Below, in pieces: positions 1 through 10,949 of a DNA stretch of 64,000 nt. Under the pieces are notes generated by a model, which worked only from the letters and a program-made list of their open reading frames with translations, had not been told where the DNA came from and made no database searches. The position numbers and the translations under genes were made by a program. The stretch spans positions 89,367,501 to 89,431,500 of the forward strand of contig CP136890.1 of assembly GCA_034359265.1 (NCBI GenBank), in the 5' to 3' direction. The DNA is from Canna indica. Lineage: Eukaryota > Streptophyta > Magnoliopsida > Zingiberales > Cannaceae. The stretch's first letter is position 1. Every line of letters starts with the position of its first letter.

Positions 1-2209
1 AAATGCACTCTCCCTAAAACCTAGATGGTAATTTGGATTGAAACTTAAGACACCTTGCTACTTGTAGTAAATGTCTATGTTTTCTTTCCACCACCGCATT
101 CTGTTGAGGTGTTTCAATACAAGAACTTTGGTGTATGATACCATTTTCACTCAAATATGTGTTGATGGTGGAATTAAAAAATTCAGTCCCATTATCACTC
201 CTTATCACCTTAATTGTTTTAAAGAACTGAGTTTTTATCAATTTGATGAAACTTATAAGTATATTTGGTACTTGAGACTTGTAAGCAAACAAATAAGTCC
301 AACAACTCCTAGTGCAATCATCTACAATTGTAAGAAAATATGAATGACCATCATGAGTAGGATTTTTATGCGGACCCCAAACATCACAGTGTATCATATC
401 AAAAGGCAATTTTGATTTATTCAAGCTTGAATAGAAAGGAAATCTACACTGTTTAGCTATAGGACAGATGTTACAAGTCAATTCAGAGTTTTGATTTATT
501 CCAGGAATGATATTTGACATCAATTTCATTCTAGAATTTGACATTTGCCCTAATCTAATATGCCATAAAGCATGCTTATCAAACAAAGTAGAAGCAGCTA
601 AAGATAAAATTTTGGGTGGATTTCTCGGATTGCCTGTCAGAGACCCAGCTCCTTCCATCACATATAGTCCATTCACCTCTCTACCAGTCCCCAAAACCTT
701 CCTCGATACTAGGTCTTGGATGACAAAGGCATTTGGGTTAAACTCAACAGTATAATTTAACTCCTTGGTTAGCTTACTAATTGACATGAGATTGTAGTGA
801 AAGGATGGCACTGCTAAGACATTATTTAGCTGGATTTTCCTACCAAGATACACTGTTCCAGTGTGGCTAACTATCATGGCTTCACCATTAGGTAATGTAA
901 TCTTCTCATTTGGTTTTGGTTTGCATTGATTGTCAAGGGTGGTATCTACGCTGGTTACATGATCAGTTGCACCACTGTCTAGAATCCAAATATTAGGTAA
1001 TTTAAATGCATTTGAGTTTAGATTTATACCTGCCATGTTGACTGCATGGTTCACATGTCCCTTCTGTCCAAGTAGGTTCATCATTGTGTTGAGCAGGGTA
1101 TTGTATTGTTCTTCAGTAATCCCAACTCTGCTACTCGACTCTTCATTCAGGCTTTTCATGAAATTTTGCTCACTGCTATCTGCTGAACCAGTTGCATTCA
1201 CCTGATTTACTTGCCTGGTTCCCTGCTCACCATACTTTTGCTTGCCTTTGTAGAACTTATGACCAGGTGGATATCCTATCAGCCGATAGCAATTCTCTCT
1301 GGAATGCCCGGTTCTATTGCAATGATCACAAAACAGTTTGCTGTTAGGTCCAAGAGGCTTGTTTTTGTTCCCCCTGAAGCCTCCTCCTGCATTGTTGTAA
1401 TTTATACTGTTCAAAGCTACACTTTCGACAGGTGCATTGGCATTGTTTCTTCCAGCCCTTTGCATTTCTTCTTGCTCCAAGATAGCATAAGCCTAATTTA
1501 TTTCTGGAATAGGTTTCATAACAAGTATCTGTCCCCTAATTCCAATGTATTCTTCGCTTAACCCCATTAGAAACTGCCTCAGCCTTCTTCTCTTATTGCT
1601 ATCTTTGCCTGGCTGACAAACACAGCCATTTGCGCTGGCGTTCAAGGCGTCCATTTCATCCTATAACCCCTTCAATTGGGTATAGTAGTCTGAGATAGAT
1701 AGGGTTCCCTGCTTAGTGGTGTAAATCTTCATTTCAATGTCAAAGATCCTTGGCTCATTTCCTCTGCCAAAACGATCTTCCAAATCTTGCCACATATCAA
1801 ATGCAGTTTCAGCATACATCACACTGGTGCATAGACTTGGAGCAATAGAGTGCAAGATCCATGATCTGACCATGTCGTCGCATCTTCTCCATTGCCTGTA
1901 CTTGTGCGTCGACTCATCCGGCACGTTTAGGGTTCCGTTGACAAATCCACTCTTGTTCTTGGCCGATAAGGAGATGGTCATCGACCTTTTCCAAGTCAGG
2001 TAATTTTCATGGCCGTTTAATTGAACGGAAACCAAGTTCATACCTGGGGTGTCGTTCCCGGCGAGAATGTACGGATCATCTTCCATTTCTAGGTCTCCAG
2101 TGACTGAGTCGCTCTTTGGTCGGTCCTGAGATTCCCCAATTGCAGATCTGCTGGCTGCCGTCGATCTGCGATTTCGAGCCATTGGGTCGATCAACCACTT
2201 CCGATCCAA
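1..2209 (-). pseudogene. Ty1/copia gag-pol, 5' two-thirds, three nonsense codons
   Basis: Copia polyprotein read right to left and cut by the window edge. Gag (2209 to about 1661) has the copia gag pattern with LNGHENYLTWKRSM and SISDYYTQLKGL. A CCHC zinc knuckle (CDHCNRTGHSRENC, about 1290-1330), an aspartic protease motif (LDSGATDHV, about 960-984), a GAG-pre-integrase segment (LWHIRLGQMS) and an integrase core (HCDVWGP, IRSDNGTEF, TPQQNAVVERKH) follow. One reading frame runs the whole length, broken by TAG at 1661-1663 (expected TGG), 1493-1495 (expected CAG) and 14-16 (expected TGG). All three are G-to-A or C-to-T transitions. Reverse transcriptase and RNase H would lie left of the window. 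The element is dead. Confidence 0.93.
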
Positions 2210-2253
2210 GATTCAATCAAGCACTCAAGATCCACCGGAGATTAACCTTCCCT

Positions 2254-2265
2254 GCTCTGATACCA
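2254..2265 (-). other. copia primer-binding site
   Basis: On the minus strand this reads TGGTATCAGAGC, the usual plant retrotransposon match to the 3' end of initiator methionine tRNA. It lies between the LTR edge at 2266 and the gag start, as expected for reverse-transcription priming. Confidence 0.9.
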
Positions 2266-2552
2266 TGTTAAGATCTCGCCATTGGAACACAGCTGCGTCA
2301 AGGCGCGAACAAGAACAAGAAGATGAAATTTGTATTCAGAAAAATGGGGAAGAGCGTATGTTGACTTTCGTCAACCAACCCAGCTTTTATACATTGGAAT
2401 AATGGATTCGCAGGTATTTACATCAACCCGCATCCATTAACCCTTACCGTTTACTTATTTATGCTGAAGTAAAAATACCAAAAACCCTCAACTTACACAA
2501 GCCTAAAACAGAGGAAACAAGGACCTTTTGGTAAACTCATGTATTACAAACA
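2266..2552 (-). repeat. copia 5' LTR (right boundary approximate)
   Basis: The LTR lies next to the primer-binding site; its minus-strand 3' end is GATCTTAACA. The far boundary is not fixed because the partner LTR is outside the window. Plus-strand AACA ends at 2510, 2519 or 2552 are candidates. With the 2552 end, the LTR abuts the truncated chitinase reading frame, whose stop is at 2554-2556. Confidence 0.7.
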
Positions 2553-2553
2553 T

Positions 2554-3243
<690 letters not shown>

Positions 3244-3292
3244 TCACAGTTAAACCAAGGGCTTGGTGTGTGATCAACGAGGGCGAGGTTCT

Positions 3293-3303
3293 CCTTATAT
3301 AGG
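3293..3303 (-). promoter_or_regulatory. TATA box of chitinase copy 1
   Basis: The minus strand reads CCTATATAAGG, 60-70 bases upstream of the ATG. The same box at the same distance is kept upstream of the intact copy. Confidence 0.75.
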
Positions 3304-3922
3304 AAGAATTGAAGTGCTGTGGTCGGTGCCCCGATTAAGCAATTCTTTCATGCACATGTATCTCGCGTCCATATTAATTAATTCGAACCAAGGCTTTTAC
3401 TAAGATATTTGAGTGCATTTAACTCATGAATTTCACAATCTTTCCCTCGTTTATAACTAAGACGTCTTTCCCTTGAATATAACATATATCACAATATTTG
3501 AATGCATTTAACTAACACTATATATAGTGACATAGTGTTAGTGCATATATCTTAATAATCTTAAAAATATCACAATTCTTTCCCTCGTTTAAATCGTGCG
3601 CAAAAGATCCGATATGGATATGCTCAAGCATTTATGCACGCAGAATCAAATTTTGAAGGACTTCCCTATTTATTTAAACTTATCGTGGTCATATAAACAC
3701 GTGCACAGATTCCTTTCGCAAACATTGGGTAACATTAATAACTGATACCGAGTCACCTAATCTTATCCAGCATTAACTGTAGAAGGTCATTTTGAATTTA
3801 AAAGCCATATGATCCTGATCTGATCGATGTTCATTTTAAACATGTAATCATTTTTCATTTAATATTTCATCCATTCAGGCTACGAATAAATGATAAGATT
3901 TGTTATTTGCCGACACGATTGA
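3304..3922. other. AT-rich flank, no gene seen
   Basis: Sequence upstream of chitinase copy 1. It stops matching the other copy's promoter just past the TATA box. From about 3885 it matches 23271 onward (see the paralogous segment). Confidence 0.6.
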
Positions 3923-4191
3923 TCACTACAAGAAAATAGACTTTCACCAACAAACTAATTTTGTTGGTATTACCAATAAAATTACCAACTCATTTGTTGG
4001 TAATTACCAACAAATATATATTTATCCGTTGGTAATACCAACAGACAATTGTAATATCCGTTGGTAATACCTAGCAGAGTATCACCAACGGATTTTACCA
4101 ATGAAAATCCGTTGGTAATAGTATTACCAACGGATTTTTTACTATTACCAACGGATTTAATCCGTTGGTGATACCCTATTTTTTTGTAGCA
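3923..4191. mobile_element. small non-autonomous CACTA-like element, 269 bp
   Basis: The left end is TCACTACAAGAAAATAG and the right end is the complement of TGCTACAAAAAAATAGGG. Inside are alternating copies of CCGTTGGTAATAC and its complement. It is flanked by TGA at 3920-3922 and 4192-4194. The paralogous segment at 23301-23312 has the same flanks with a single CGA and no insert, which confirms it as an insertion. It shares termini with the large element at 9518-18412 and may be mobilised by the same transposase type. It has no coding capacity. Confidence 0.87.
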
Positions 4192-4911
4192 TGAGTCCAT
4201 CAACATTTGCTTATTTTACTTGACCGACGAAAGCCATGAATGTAAAAAACCCAATTATTTGTGGTAAACTAGATGAGTCCATATGAGCCAATACTACTAG
4301 AAAAATGAGCCGTTGCTGACGAGCATCAGCAACGGCCGAGCCGTTGCAATAGAGCCGTGACAGAAAGTCGCGTTGCTGATAACTTAGCAACGGATCAGCA
4401 ACGGCCGATCGGGCCGTTGCTAAAAATATTATTAGCAACGGTTTTGCCACGGGCTCGGAGCCGTTGCTGATAACATTAATAGCAACGACCGCTGAGTCCG
4501 TAGCAATGCCGTTAGTAAAAGCCCGTCGCTAAGCCGTTGCTGTAGGTCATCAGCAACGGCTTTCGATACACTTTTAGCAACGACTTAATTTCCCACGGAT
4601 GGCCGTGGGAAAGCCGTTGCTGATGATGTGAACCTGCTAACGAAAAAATTTAAAATTTAAAATTTCCATTGATACATTGATACATTATCTGATACATAAC
4701 TCACACACCCATACACTCATACACACATTCATTCACACATCACAAACACACCAAGATATACATCAAAACAATTATATTTATATTGATAATTATCCACGAT
4801 AGTATAAAAATAATTCAAATGCAAAATTGAAGTATCAACATCTCAGTAACATAGTCAATATAAATTAAACAAGTTCAATATCTCAGTAACAAAGTCAATA
4901 TAAACAAAATC

Positions 4912-6157
4912 TCACGATGACGATGGAGGATGGCCTGGATCATATGGCGGGGTCTGGAGTGCTTGAGTGTACACCGGCGTGGACTGACTCGAGGATGATG
5001 GATTAGATGATGCCGAAGAGATGCCTGCTTCGGGATGACCTGACATGTTGCGTAGCATAGCTTGTATATCCGCCATCATCTGACTATGGCGCTCCATTAT
5101 CTCAGTCTGACGCGCGACCGTGTCCTCTAGAGTCCTTATTCTGCTACTATGATCATAACTGGATCTAGAGGTGGACGGCCGCTCACCAGCGACCTGAGGG
5201 GTCGGTGCCCCAAGTGGCCCTAGTACGGCTCGCGCATGACCACTATCTGCGAAGCCATATACGCGGCCATGGTCCCAGCCACCTGCGGCCTCGACCCACG
5301 ATGCTGCGTCAAAGTCCTCGGGGGTACCCCCGCGCTGCACCACCGTCTGGCTGTAGGTCTCCTACTCGAGTTTGATTTTTTGTTTAATATTTATCATAAA
5401 ACTTAAATTATAAATATATAATGAATAATTTGAACAAATATATAATTACCATAATGTATGCAGCGCGGTTGTCGATGTACTCCCCCGTCCCATGTGCTCG
5501 ACGGTGATACCGCTCAAACACCGCCATCGGGGAGGGTCGCTGGACAATCCCGTCATCCGACACCGTCGTCTACATTTACAAAACAAATACATTAATTAGT
5601 ACACATAGTAACAAATAAAATATATAATTAAAAGATATACTTACCATACGGTTCGCGTGCACTGCAAATGCAACAGAGCCGCCGGTGTGACGCGCTGCTC
5701 CCCCCGACATGCGATTTCTAGCCGCATTCCGAGAAACCTCCTGCCATCGATCCGTCGACCATATTCCCACGAGCTGGTCCCATATATCCGGAGTAATCCA
5801 ACCGGGGCCGTATCCCCGAGTCTCCGCGATGTTAGTGGTCCCAGCTCGGGCCATCGCCTGGGATAAAGCCTGCCCCAGCTGCCCGTTGTACCTTGCCCGG
5901 GAAATAGCCTCCCAGGCAGCGTAAATGAAGGGCCTCTGGTCCTCGGCCCATGTATAGCGAGCCTGCAAAATAATAATATCAGTACCAATATTAATATATC
6001 ATCATGCATGTAAAAATAATAATAATACGTGCCTCAAACTCGCGCCATAACATGTCGACGTGCTCGCTAGGCACGTGAGACCACGTAGGCCATGCCCCGT
6101 GCATGTATCGTCGAATAGTAGAAGAAATGCTCCTCGGCACTTCTTCTTGCTCGAACC
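4912..6157 (-). pseudogene. CACTA accessory protein (Transposase_24-like), exons 2-5, element 1
   Basis: Four exon-like blocks line up with element 4: about 6157-6034, 5963-5647, 5573-5450 and 5361-4912. Readable stretches include TRGYGPGWITPDIWDQLVGIW and the C-terminal block with EDTVARQTEIMERHSQMMAD, a heptad-like coiled coil. The family resembles the plant Ptta/En/Spm accessory proteins, thought to bind subterminal repeats. The first exon is mostly lost by the deletion fused to TNP2, so no complete product is expected. Confidence 0.8.
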
Positions 6158-6253
6158 TGCACAACAAAAATAAATTTTAATATTATATTATGATATAATG
6201 AATTTGTAATGATTCATAATTCATGATATATTACCGCTCCCCAATCACGCTAA

Positions 6254-7140
6254 TCAATCTACGTGACTCTGTGGCTGGTGGAGGCTGCCACCTGTTCGGC
6301 CCGCGTGGCCGCCTGCTCTATCCTTATTTCGAGCCGGATACTTCGCATAATATACTTGTTCGGCTTGTGATGCCAATATAAAAGGCTCATTTGCTGCCAA
6401 TTTCGATTTGTAATTAACCTCAACAAGTTTGTATTTTGGATGAACTTTCATGCCCCTTTCTGTTGTATCGAACCAATGACATCTAAATAGGATCACTGAT
6501 TTCAAGCCGAAGTAGTGCAACTCTATCACTTCTTCCACCAGTCCATAAAAATCCATATCACATTCAACATAGGTTGTCCCTTTCACGCAGACCCCAGCAT
6601 TCATCGTCTTCTTTGTAAATGAATATTCAACCGTGTGAAATTTATACCCGTTAATAAAATATCCGCTATAGCACGACACAAGTCGCGACGGTCCACTAAC
6701 AAACTCAAATATTCTTTCATCTATTTCAGCTCTGTGATCTTTGCTCTAAGTCTGAATCCAAGTAGGGAAATCACGATTCCGTAATCTCTCCAATTCTTGA
6801 TCGTTGTGAATAGAGTATTTTTGCACCATCTCAATGTCAAATATTTCAATGAATTGTTCAATCTTTGGACAATTGAGTAATACATACAAGTGTGCCAAAT
6901 GATACTCTTCATTGCTTAAGTGTCGAGATGGACGAGAACCAAAAGCACGACCAGAGTGACAAAATATATTTAAACGTCCATCTGAATGTCGAACACCCCC
7001 GTCGTCGTTACGTGGAAGACGATCAAATCTTGTCTGTACTGTCGATTCAAAGTAAAATGAGCAGAATGTTGAAATTTCTTGGATGATATAGGATTCAGAT
7101 ATTGATCCTTCAACAGCTGCGGTGTTCTTTACTTTTTTCT
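6254..7140 (-). pseudogene. CACTA TNP2 transposase C-terminal fragment, element 1
   Basis: It covers the end of the DUF4218-like region and the DUF4216-like region (CVKGTTYVECDMDFYGLVEEV, HWFDTTERGMKVHPKYKLVEV). The catalytic Transposase_21 part is deleted. There is an in-frame stop after WIQT near 6750. At its 3' end the frame runs across a deletion into accessory-gene exon 1 sequence (GGHAGRTGGSLHQPQ). It is not functional. Confidence 0.9.
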
Positions 7141-7215
7141 CCAGACGATTCCGACGCGCGTCCGAAGTGGCCGATTCCGGCGCGCGTCCGAAGTGGACGA
7201 TTCCGGCGCGCGTCC
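7141..7215. repeat. 26-bp repeats, about three copies, element 1
   Basis: Units of the form GGACGATTCCGGCGCGCGTC plus six bases. This is the short version of the long array at 50733-51050 in element 4. Confidence 0.8.
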
Positions 7216-7663
7216 GAATTGGATAATTCCGAAATTAATCTAAACCCTAAAAATTATTCTAACAAATTAAACAATTAATCTAAATAATTAATCTAAATAA
7301 TTAATTAACAATTAATTAACAATTAAAAAACAATAAAAAAATATTATTAAACTACAAATTCCGGCGCCGGAGTCAGGTGGACTCCGGCACCGGCGTACAG
7401 TGGCCGGACACACTGTCCGACCAATGTACAAGGTCCGGCGGCGGCCATCGGCCGACCGCCGCCGGCCGAAACCCCATTTTTAGGGTTTCGGTCGGATTTT
7501 CTACCGGCCGCAACAGGAAGAGACGGCCGGCCGGAGGGCATATACCTGATAGTGTCGGCAGCAGCGGGAGGCGTCGTCGGCGTCGGCAGCGGCGGCGAGA
7601 GGCAGGAGAGGAGCGGCGTTTGCAGCAGCGGGAGGAAGAAGGGGGGCGGGCGCGATCTGCGAC

Positions 7664-7672
7664 CTATATAAA
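7664..7672 (-). promoter_or_regulatory. CACTA transposase TATA box, element 1
   Basis: The minus strand reads GTTTATATAGG directly inside the terminal repeat array and before a GC-rich leader. The same arrangement occurs in element 2 (30764-30772) and element 4 (50271-50280). Confidence 0.65.
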
Positions 7673-7960
7673 CTTATCAGCAACGGCTCACTCGCCCGTT
7701 AGAAAGCCGTTGCTGATAAGTTATCATCAGCAACGGCTCACTTGTCCGTTAGCAAGCCGTTGCTAATAAGTTATCATCTGCAACGGCTCACTTATCCGTT
7801 AGAAAGCCGTTGCTGATAATTAACATCATCAGCAATGGCTCGCATGTCTGTTAGAAAGCCGTTGCAGATACAACATATCTGCAACGGCTCGAGCGGCCGT
7901 AAGAATGCCGTTGCAAATAGCAACGGCTTGAGCGGCCGTTGCTGATAGCCGTTGCTGAAG
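7673..7960. repeat. subterminal hairpin array, element 1
   Basis: Tandem modules of about 50-60 bases. Each starts with TTATCAGCAACGGC or a variant and ends with its complement GCCGTTGCTGATAA, so each module can fold on itself. Subterminal repeats of this kind are the usual binding sites of CACTA proteins. Confidence 0.85.
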
Positions 7961-7978
7961 ACAAAGTTTCTAGTAGTG

Positions 7979-8560
7979 AATCATCCTAAGCACGAAATAC
8001 AATTACAAGTTCAACAACACCCAACCATATACCCAACCATATAGATGTTAACTTAATGAGCATGAATCAATCATCATAAACAATATGATAATAAATAGAT
8101 ATTACATTATATTCATCAACCATTCACGAATATGAAATTGCAAAACACTATTCCATGAGTATATATATATATATTGAAAGGAGAACAATGTAGAGTATAC
8201 ACATTCGATCTTTTAGTGGTGATTGTTATGATATTTGCTAGTAATTGTAAATACTACAAATTTTTTTACTAGCAATTAATGAATTCTCACTAGATCAATT
8301 GTCGTTAAAAGCTTTAGAATCAATTTATACAATTACTGATAAAGATAAAAATAATCACCACAAAATGTATATATATTTATTGGCTATTTATGTAGCAATT
8401 AGTATTGCTACTAAATCTTACAATGTCTTATTCAACTAATCTTCTTTAGTGACTTTTATAATTACCATTAAATTGATAATCATGACATAACAATGTATAT
8501 TACAACAAAACTAAAAATCACAAGATTAATGAAACAATGATCAAAAGAAATAATTATTTT
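7979..8560. repeat. segment paralogous to 23268-23930 (right part)
   Basis: Together with 3885-3922 and 4192-4289 this matches 23268-23930 closely, for example ATACAATTACAAGTTCA and CATGAATCAATCATCATAAA. The two insertions (3923-4191 and 4293-7978) account for the interruptions. No coding sequence is recognised. The repeat itself may be an older transposable element. Confidence 0.8.
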
Positions 8561-8950
8561 TTTTAAAAATGAGATTAAAATAAAATTTTTACTCATTGTT
8601 CTTACTATCTTCGGAATACTCCAAAATTTTACTATCGAAATTTTGGAATAATAATTTTATTTAGTTTTACTTTATTATTTCAAACAACTAGTTAGAGCAC
8701 CAATTTTTTATCCATACATGTGATTTTATTTTTCCAGGTAGATAAAATATTTGGGAAATAAGAGATTCAATTTACCTATTGTTTGGCAAGGTAAATTTGT
8801 AAGCAAAAAAGACATCCATGTTCAAGCATTAGGATTCTCTTGTATGGTGTAAGGAAGTTATACAACATGAGGATTCAAACATTGCACTTAGTAAAGTCTA
8901 ATAAAGCATTGTTTTCTAGGCTATGGACAAGTCCGAAGAGGCAATGAACT

Positions 8951-9224
8951 TTAAATTTCTTCGGCTTCTGTAATCTTATGTCTAACACCCTTTGCCATGC
9001 CAAACATCGAACGAATAATTAAAGTAAAGAGGTTATAGATATATACATGAAGAATCCCATACACATAAAATAAAGGAACAAATTTAAGCTTTTGCATTGT
9101 CTTCTTGAAGCAAGTTTTGTTCTCCTCCATTGAAGCATGAATGACTCATGAACTCGTCGATGTGATCTCTCACATCCTCCAAAAAATTGGCATTATCTGA
9201 TTTCTTCTTTCGGCACAAGGTCAT
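8951..9224 (-). pseudogene. small conserved plant protein, two-exon pseudogene
   Basis: The first part starts at 9224 and reads MTLCRKKKSDNANFLEDVRDHIDEF. After an apparent 7-base insertion (GAGTCAT duplicated) the frame changes to SMEENKTCFKKTMQK, ending near 9089. The second part (9006-8951) reads MFGMAKGVRHKITEAEEI and stops. This resembles small plant proteins of unknown function with an FLEDLKDHIDEFI...CFKKTIQKMFGM pattern, recalled from memory. The bases at both intron edges are not GT/AG (AAAG then CTTAAA; TTCG then ATG). The frameshift and lost splice sites suggest a decayed copy. Confidence 0.6.
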
Positions 9225-9984
9225 GGCTGCAACTCCATAAGTTGAGTCGACGATGTCAGATCTAGTTTATTGTAATTGAATCTAGGAGATTGGATCCTAT
9301 ATATCCACAAGTATGCAATTTAAAATGGTACGCAGAATCTTAGGAGATTAGAATCTAGAGTAGTATCTAAGGAGAATAGATACTGATCTATATCCACAAT
9401 TAAGTATGCATAGTACAAATTTGCAATTACCCATACACAATTTAACTTTACAATTTAACTTTCTAGAAGAAGATTAAAATAGGCCGCTAAAAAATGAATA
9501 CCAAATGGTGTGTCACACACTACAAGAAATCAGACTATCACCAACGGATGTATTACCGACGAATTAATTTTGTTGGTATTACCGACAAAATTACCAACAT
9601 ATATAAAATCCGTTGGTAAGTTAGCCGACCAATTCATAAAATCTATAATTTTTTACTCTCCCTCTCCTTTTTTTTGCCGACTAAAATTTTTCCCACTTTT
9701 TTTTAAAGTTATCCGACAAAAATAGTCGGCCTTCCCCGCCCTTTCATCCCTTTCCCCCCCTTCTTTTTCCTTAGCCGACGAATAAACCCATCCCTCATCA
9801 ATGAACCCGTCTCTGCTCTCTTCTCCCCTCATGGCAAATTGATCTCTCCTGTCACCTCCCCTCATGGCGAATCCATCCGTTTCCTAACGATCCCCCTTTA
9901 GACCCATCAGGCCTCAACGCTACCTCCATGGTTTCCAGTAATTTCTCTTTCATTCTCGGCTCTATGATTTCGGTCGCGGAGATG

Positions 9985-10492
9985 AGGAATCAGAATGTGA
10001 TTGTGCTGGAAGAGTTCACCATCGCGAAGGTGAAGGCGGCGGTCGAGCCTGTCCGCCGCTCGGCCTTCCTTCCGCCTTGTTCTTGTCTTGTTATCAACTG
10101 CACCAGCTATTGCTATTAGCTCTTCGGACAACTCGACATCAGTGGCAGCATGCGGCCTCCTCGCCTATGTACGCTAAGGCGTCCGCAGTGCTCTCCACCT
10201 CCGTCATGGCAGCACGCGATGAAGAGTATGAGGGCTAGGTGGTAAGTTGGCTGCATCAATCTTCCGAGTTGGTTTAGCTAGGAAGCTAGTTTATGTTTCC
10301 TGATAATGGTGGTGATTTCAGAGACAACACCCTTCGGCATTGAGAAGCACCGAGGATATCATCGCTGCGTCAAAGGCGAAGCAGATCGCATTGTTCCTCG
10401 ACTACAACGAGACTCTGTCGCCCATCGTCGACGACTCTGACCTGGCCTTCATGTCCAAAGCAAAAATGTGGTGGGATCATGATTATGCTCGC
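9985..10492 (+). pseudogene. trehalose-6-phosphate phosphatase fragment (captured)
   Basis: The family dephosphorylates trehalose 6-phosphate to trehalose. The core is 10218-10241 plus 10322-10492, separated by an 80-base intron (GTAAGT at 10242, AG at 10320-10321). It reads DEEYEG, stop, V, then [12 protein letters not shown] and [21 protein letters not shown]. Family members have YxxW before HPSAL, so the TAG at 10236-10238 is a TGG-to-TAG change. HAD motif I is normally DYDGT; here it is DYNET, losing the second catalytic aspartate. An upstream block starting at 9985 (MRNQNVIV) resembles the usual TPP N-terminus (MTNQNVIV-like) but is frame-disrupted. A donor GTAAGT follows at 10493, and no later TPP exon was found. 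Confidence 0.82.
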
Positions 10493-10949
10493 GTAAGTGA
10501 TCGGGGTCCAATAAACAATAAGTTCAATCCATGAGTTTAAACAAGTTTTATGTCCTGTAATCTCTTAGACACTCATGCAAGACTGAAACTTTAGCATTTT
10601 AAGTTGAATTGCCAGAAATACATTTCATAAGATATTTCTATATACAGTTTTGTGTTTGCAAACAGAGATACTGATCATACTTTTGCAAAATGTGGCCATT
10701 AAGGGCATTTATACTGATCATACTCATGCAATTTTTCAAACGAAAATCTTACTTTAAGCATATGAATTTATCCTATTTGTTTCCTTAGACTTTTAAAACC
10801 CAAACCGTGTTTTGACATTATTCCATTTGGTATTTGATATGGTTTGTATAAATTGCTAAAAAAATAGTCTTTTTTATATTGAATTAACATGCTTCATAAA
10901 CTGTTGCATTATTATTGATGTCTCTTTGAACTAATCTTGTGCTTTAGTG

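Larger units (their letters stand above)
4293..7978 (-). mobile_element. CACTA element 1, internally deleted
   Basis: Ends are ACTACTAGAAAAATG (the first C of CACTA appears lost) and TTTCTAGTAGTG, flanked by AAT at 4290-4292 and 7979-7981. Both ends carry arrays of AGCAACGGC-type repeats. Genes lie on the minus strand, in the order TNP2 fragment then accessory gene. Compared with element 4, two deletions are visible. One joins the 26-bp repeats directly to the TNP2 C-terminal part (near 7140). The other joins the end of TNP2 to the first exon of the accessory gene (near 6300). It cannot make a transposase. Confidence 0.9.

Noticed and set aside
7377..7766. Open frames across the GC-rich leaders (also 30436-30856, 50261-50656 and 19054-19465)
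   Set aside because: They run through TATA boxes, hairpins and terminal repeats of CACTA elements; GC-rich composition keeps them open.
9653..9865. Minus-strand 70-residue frame next to the left end of the Pack-CACTA element
   Set aside because: Low-complexity basic and acidic runs from CT-rich DNA; no homology recognised.
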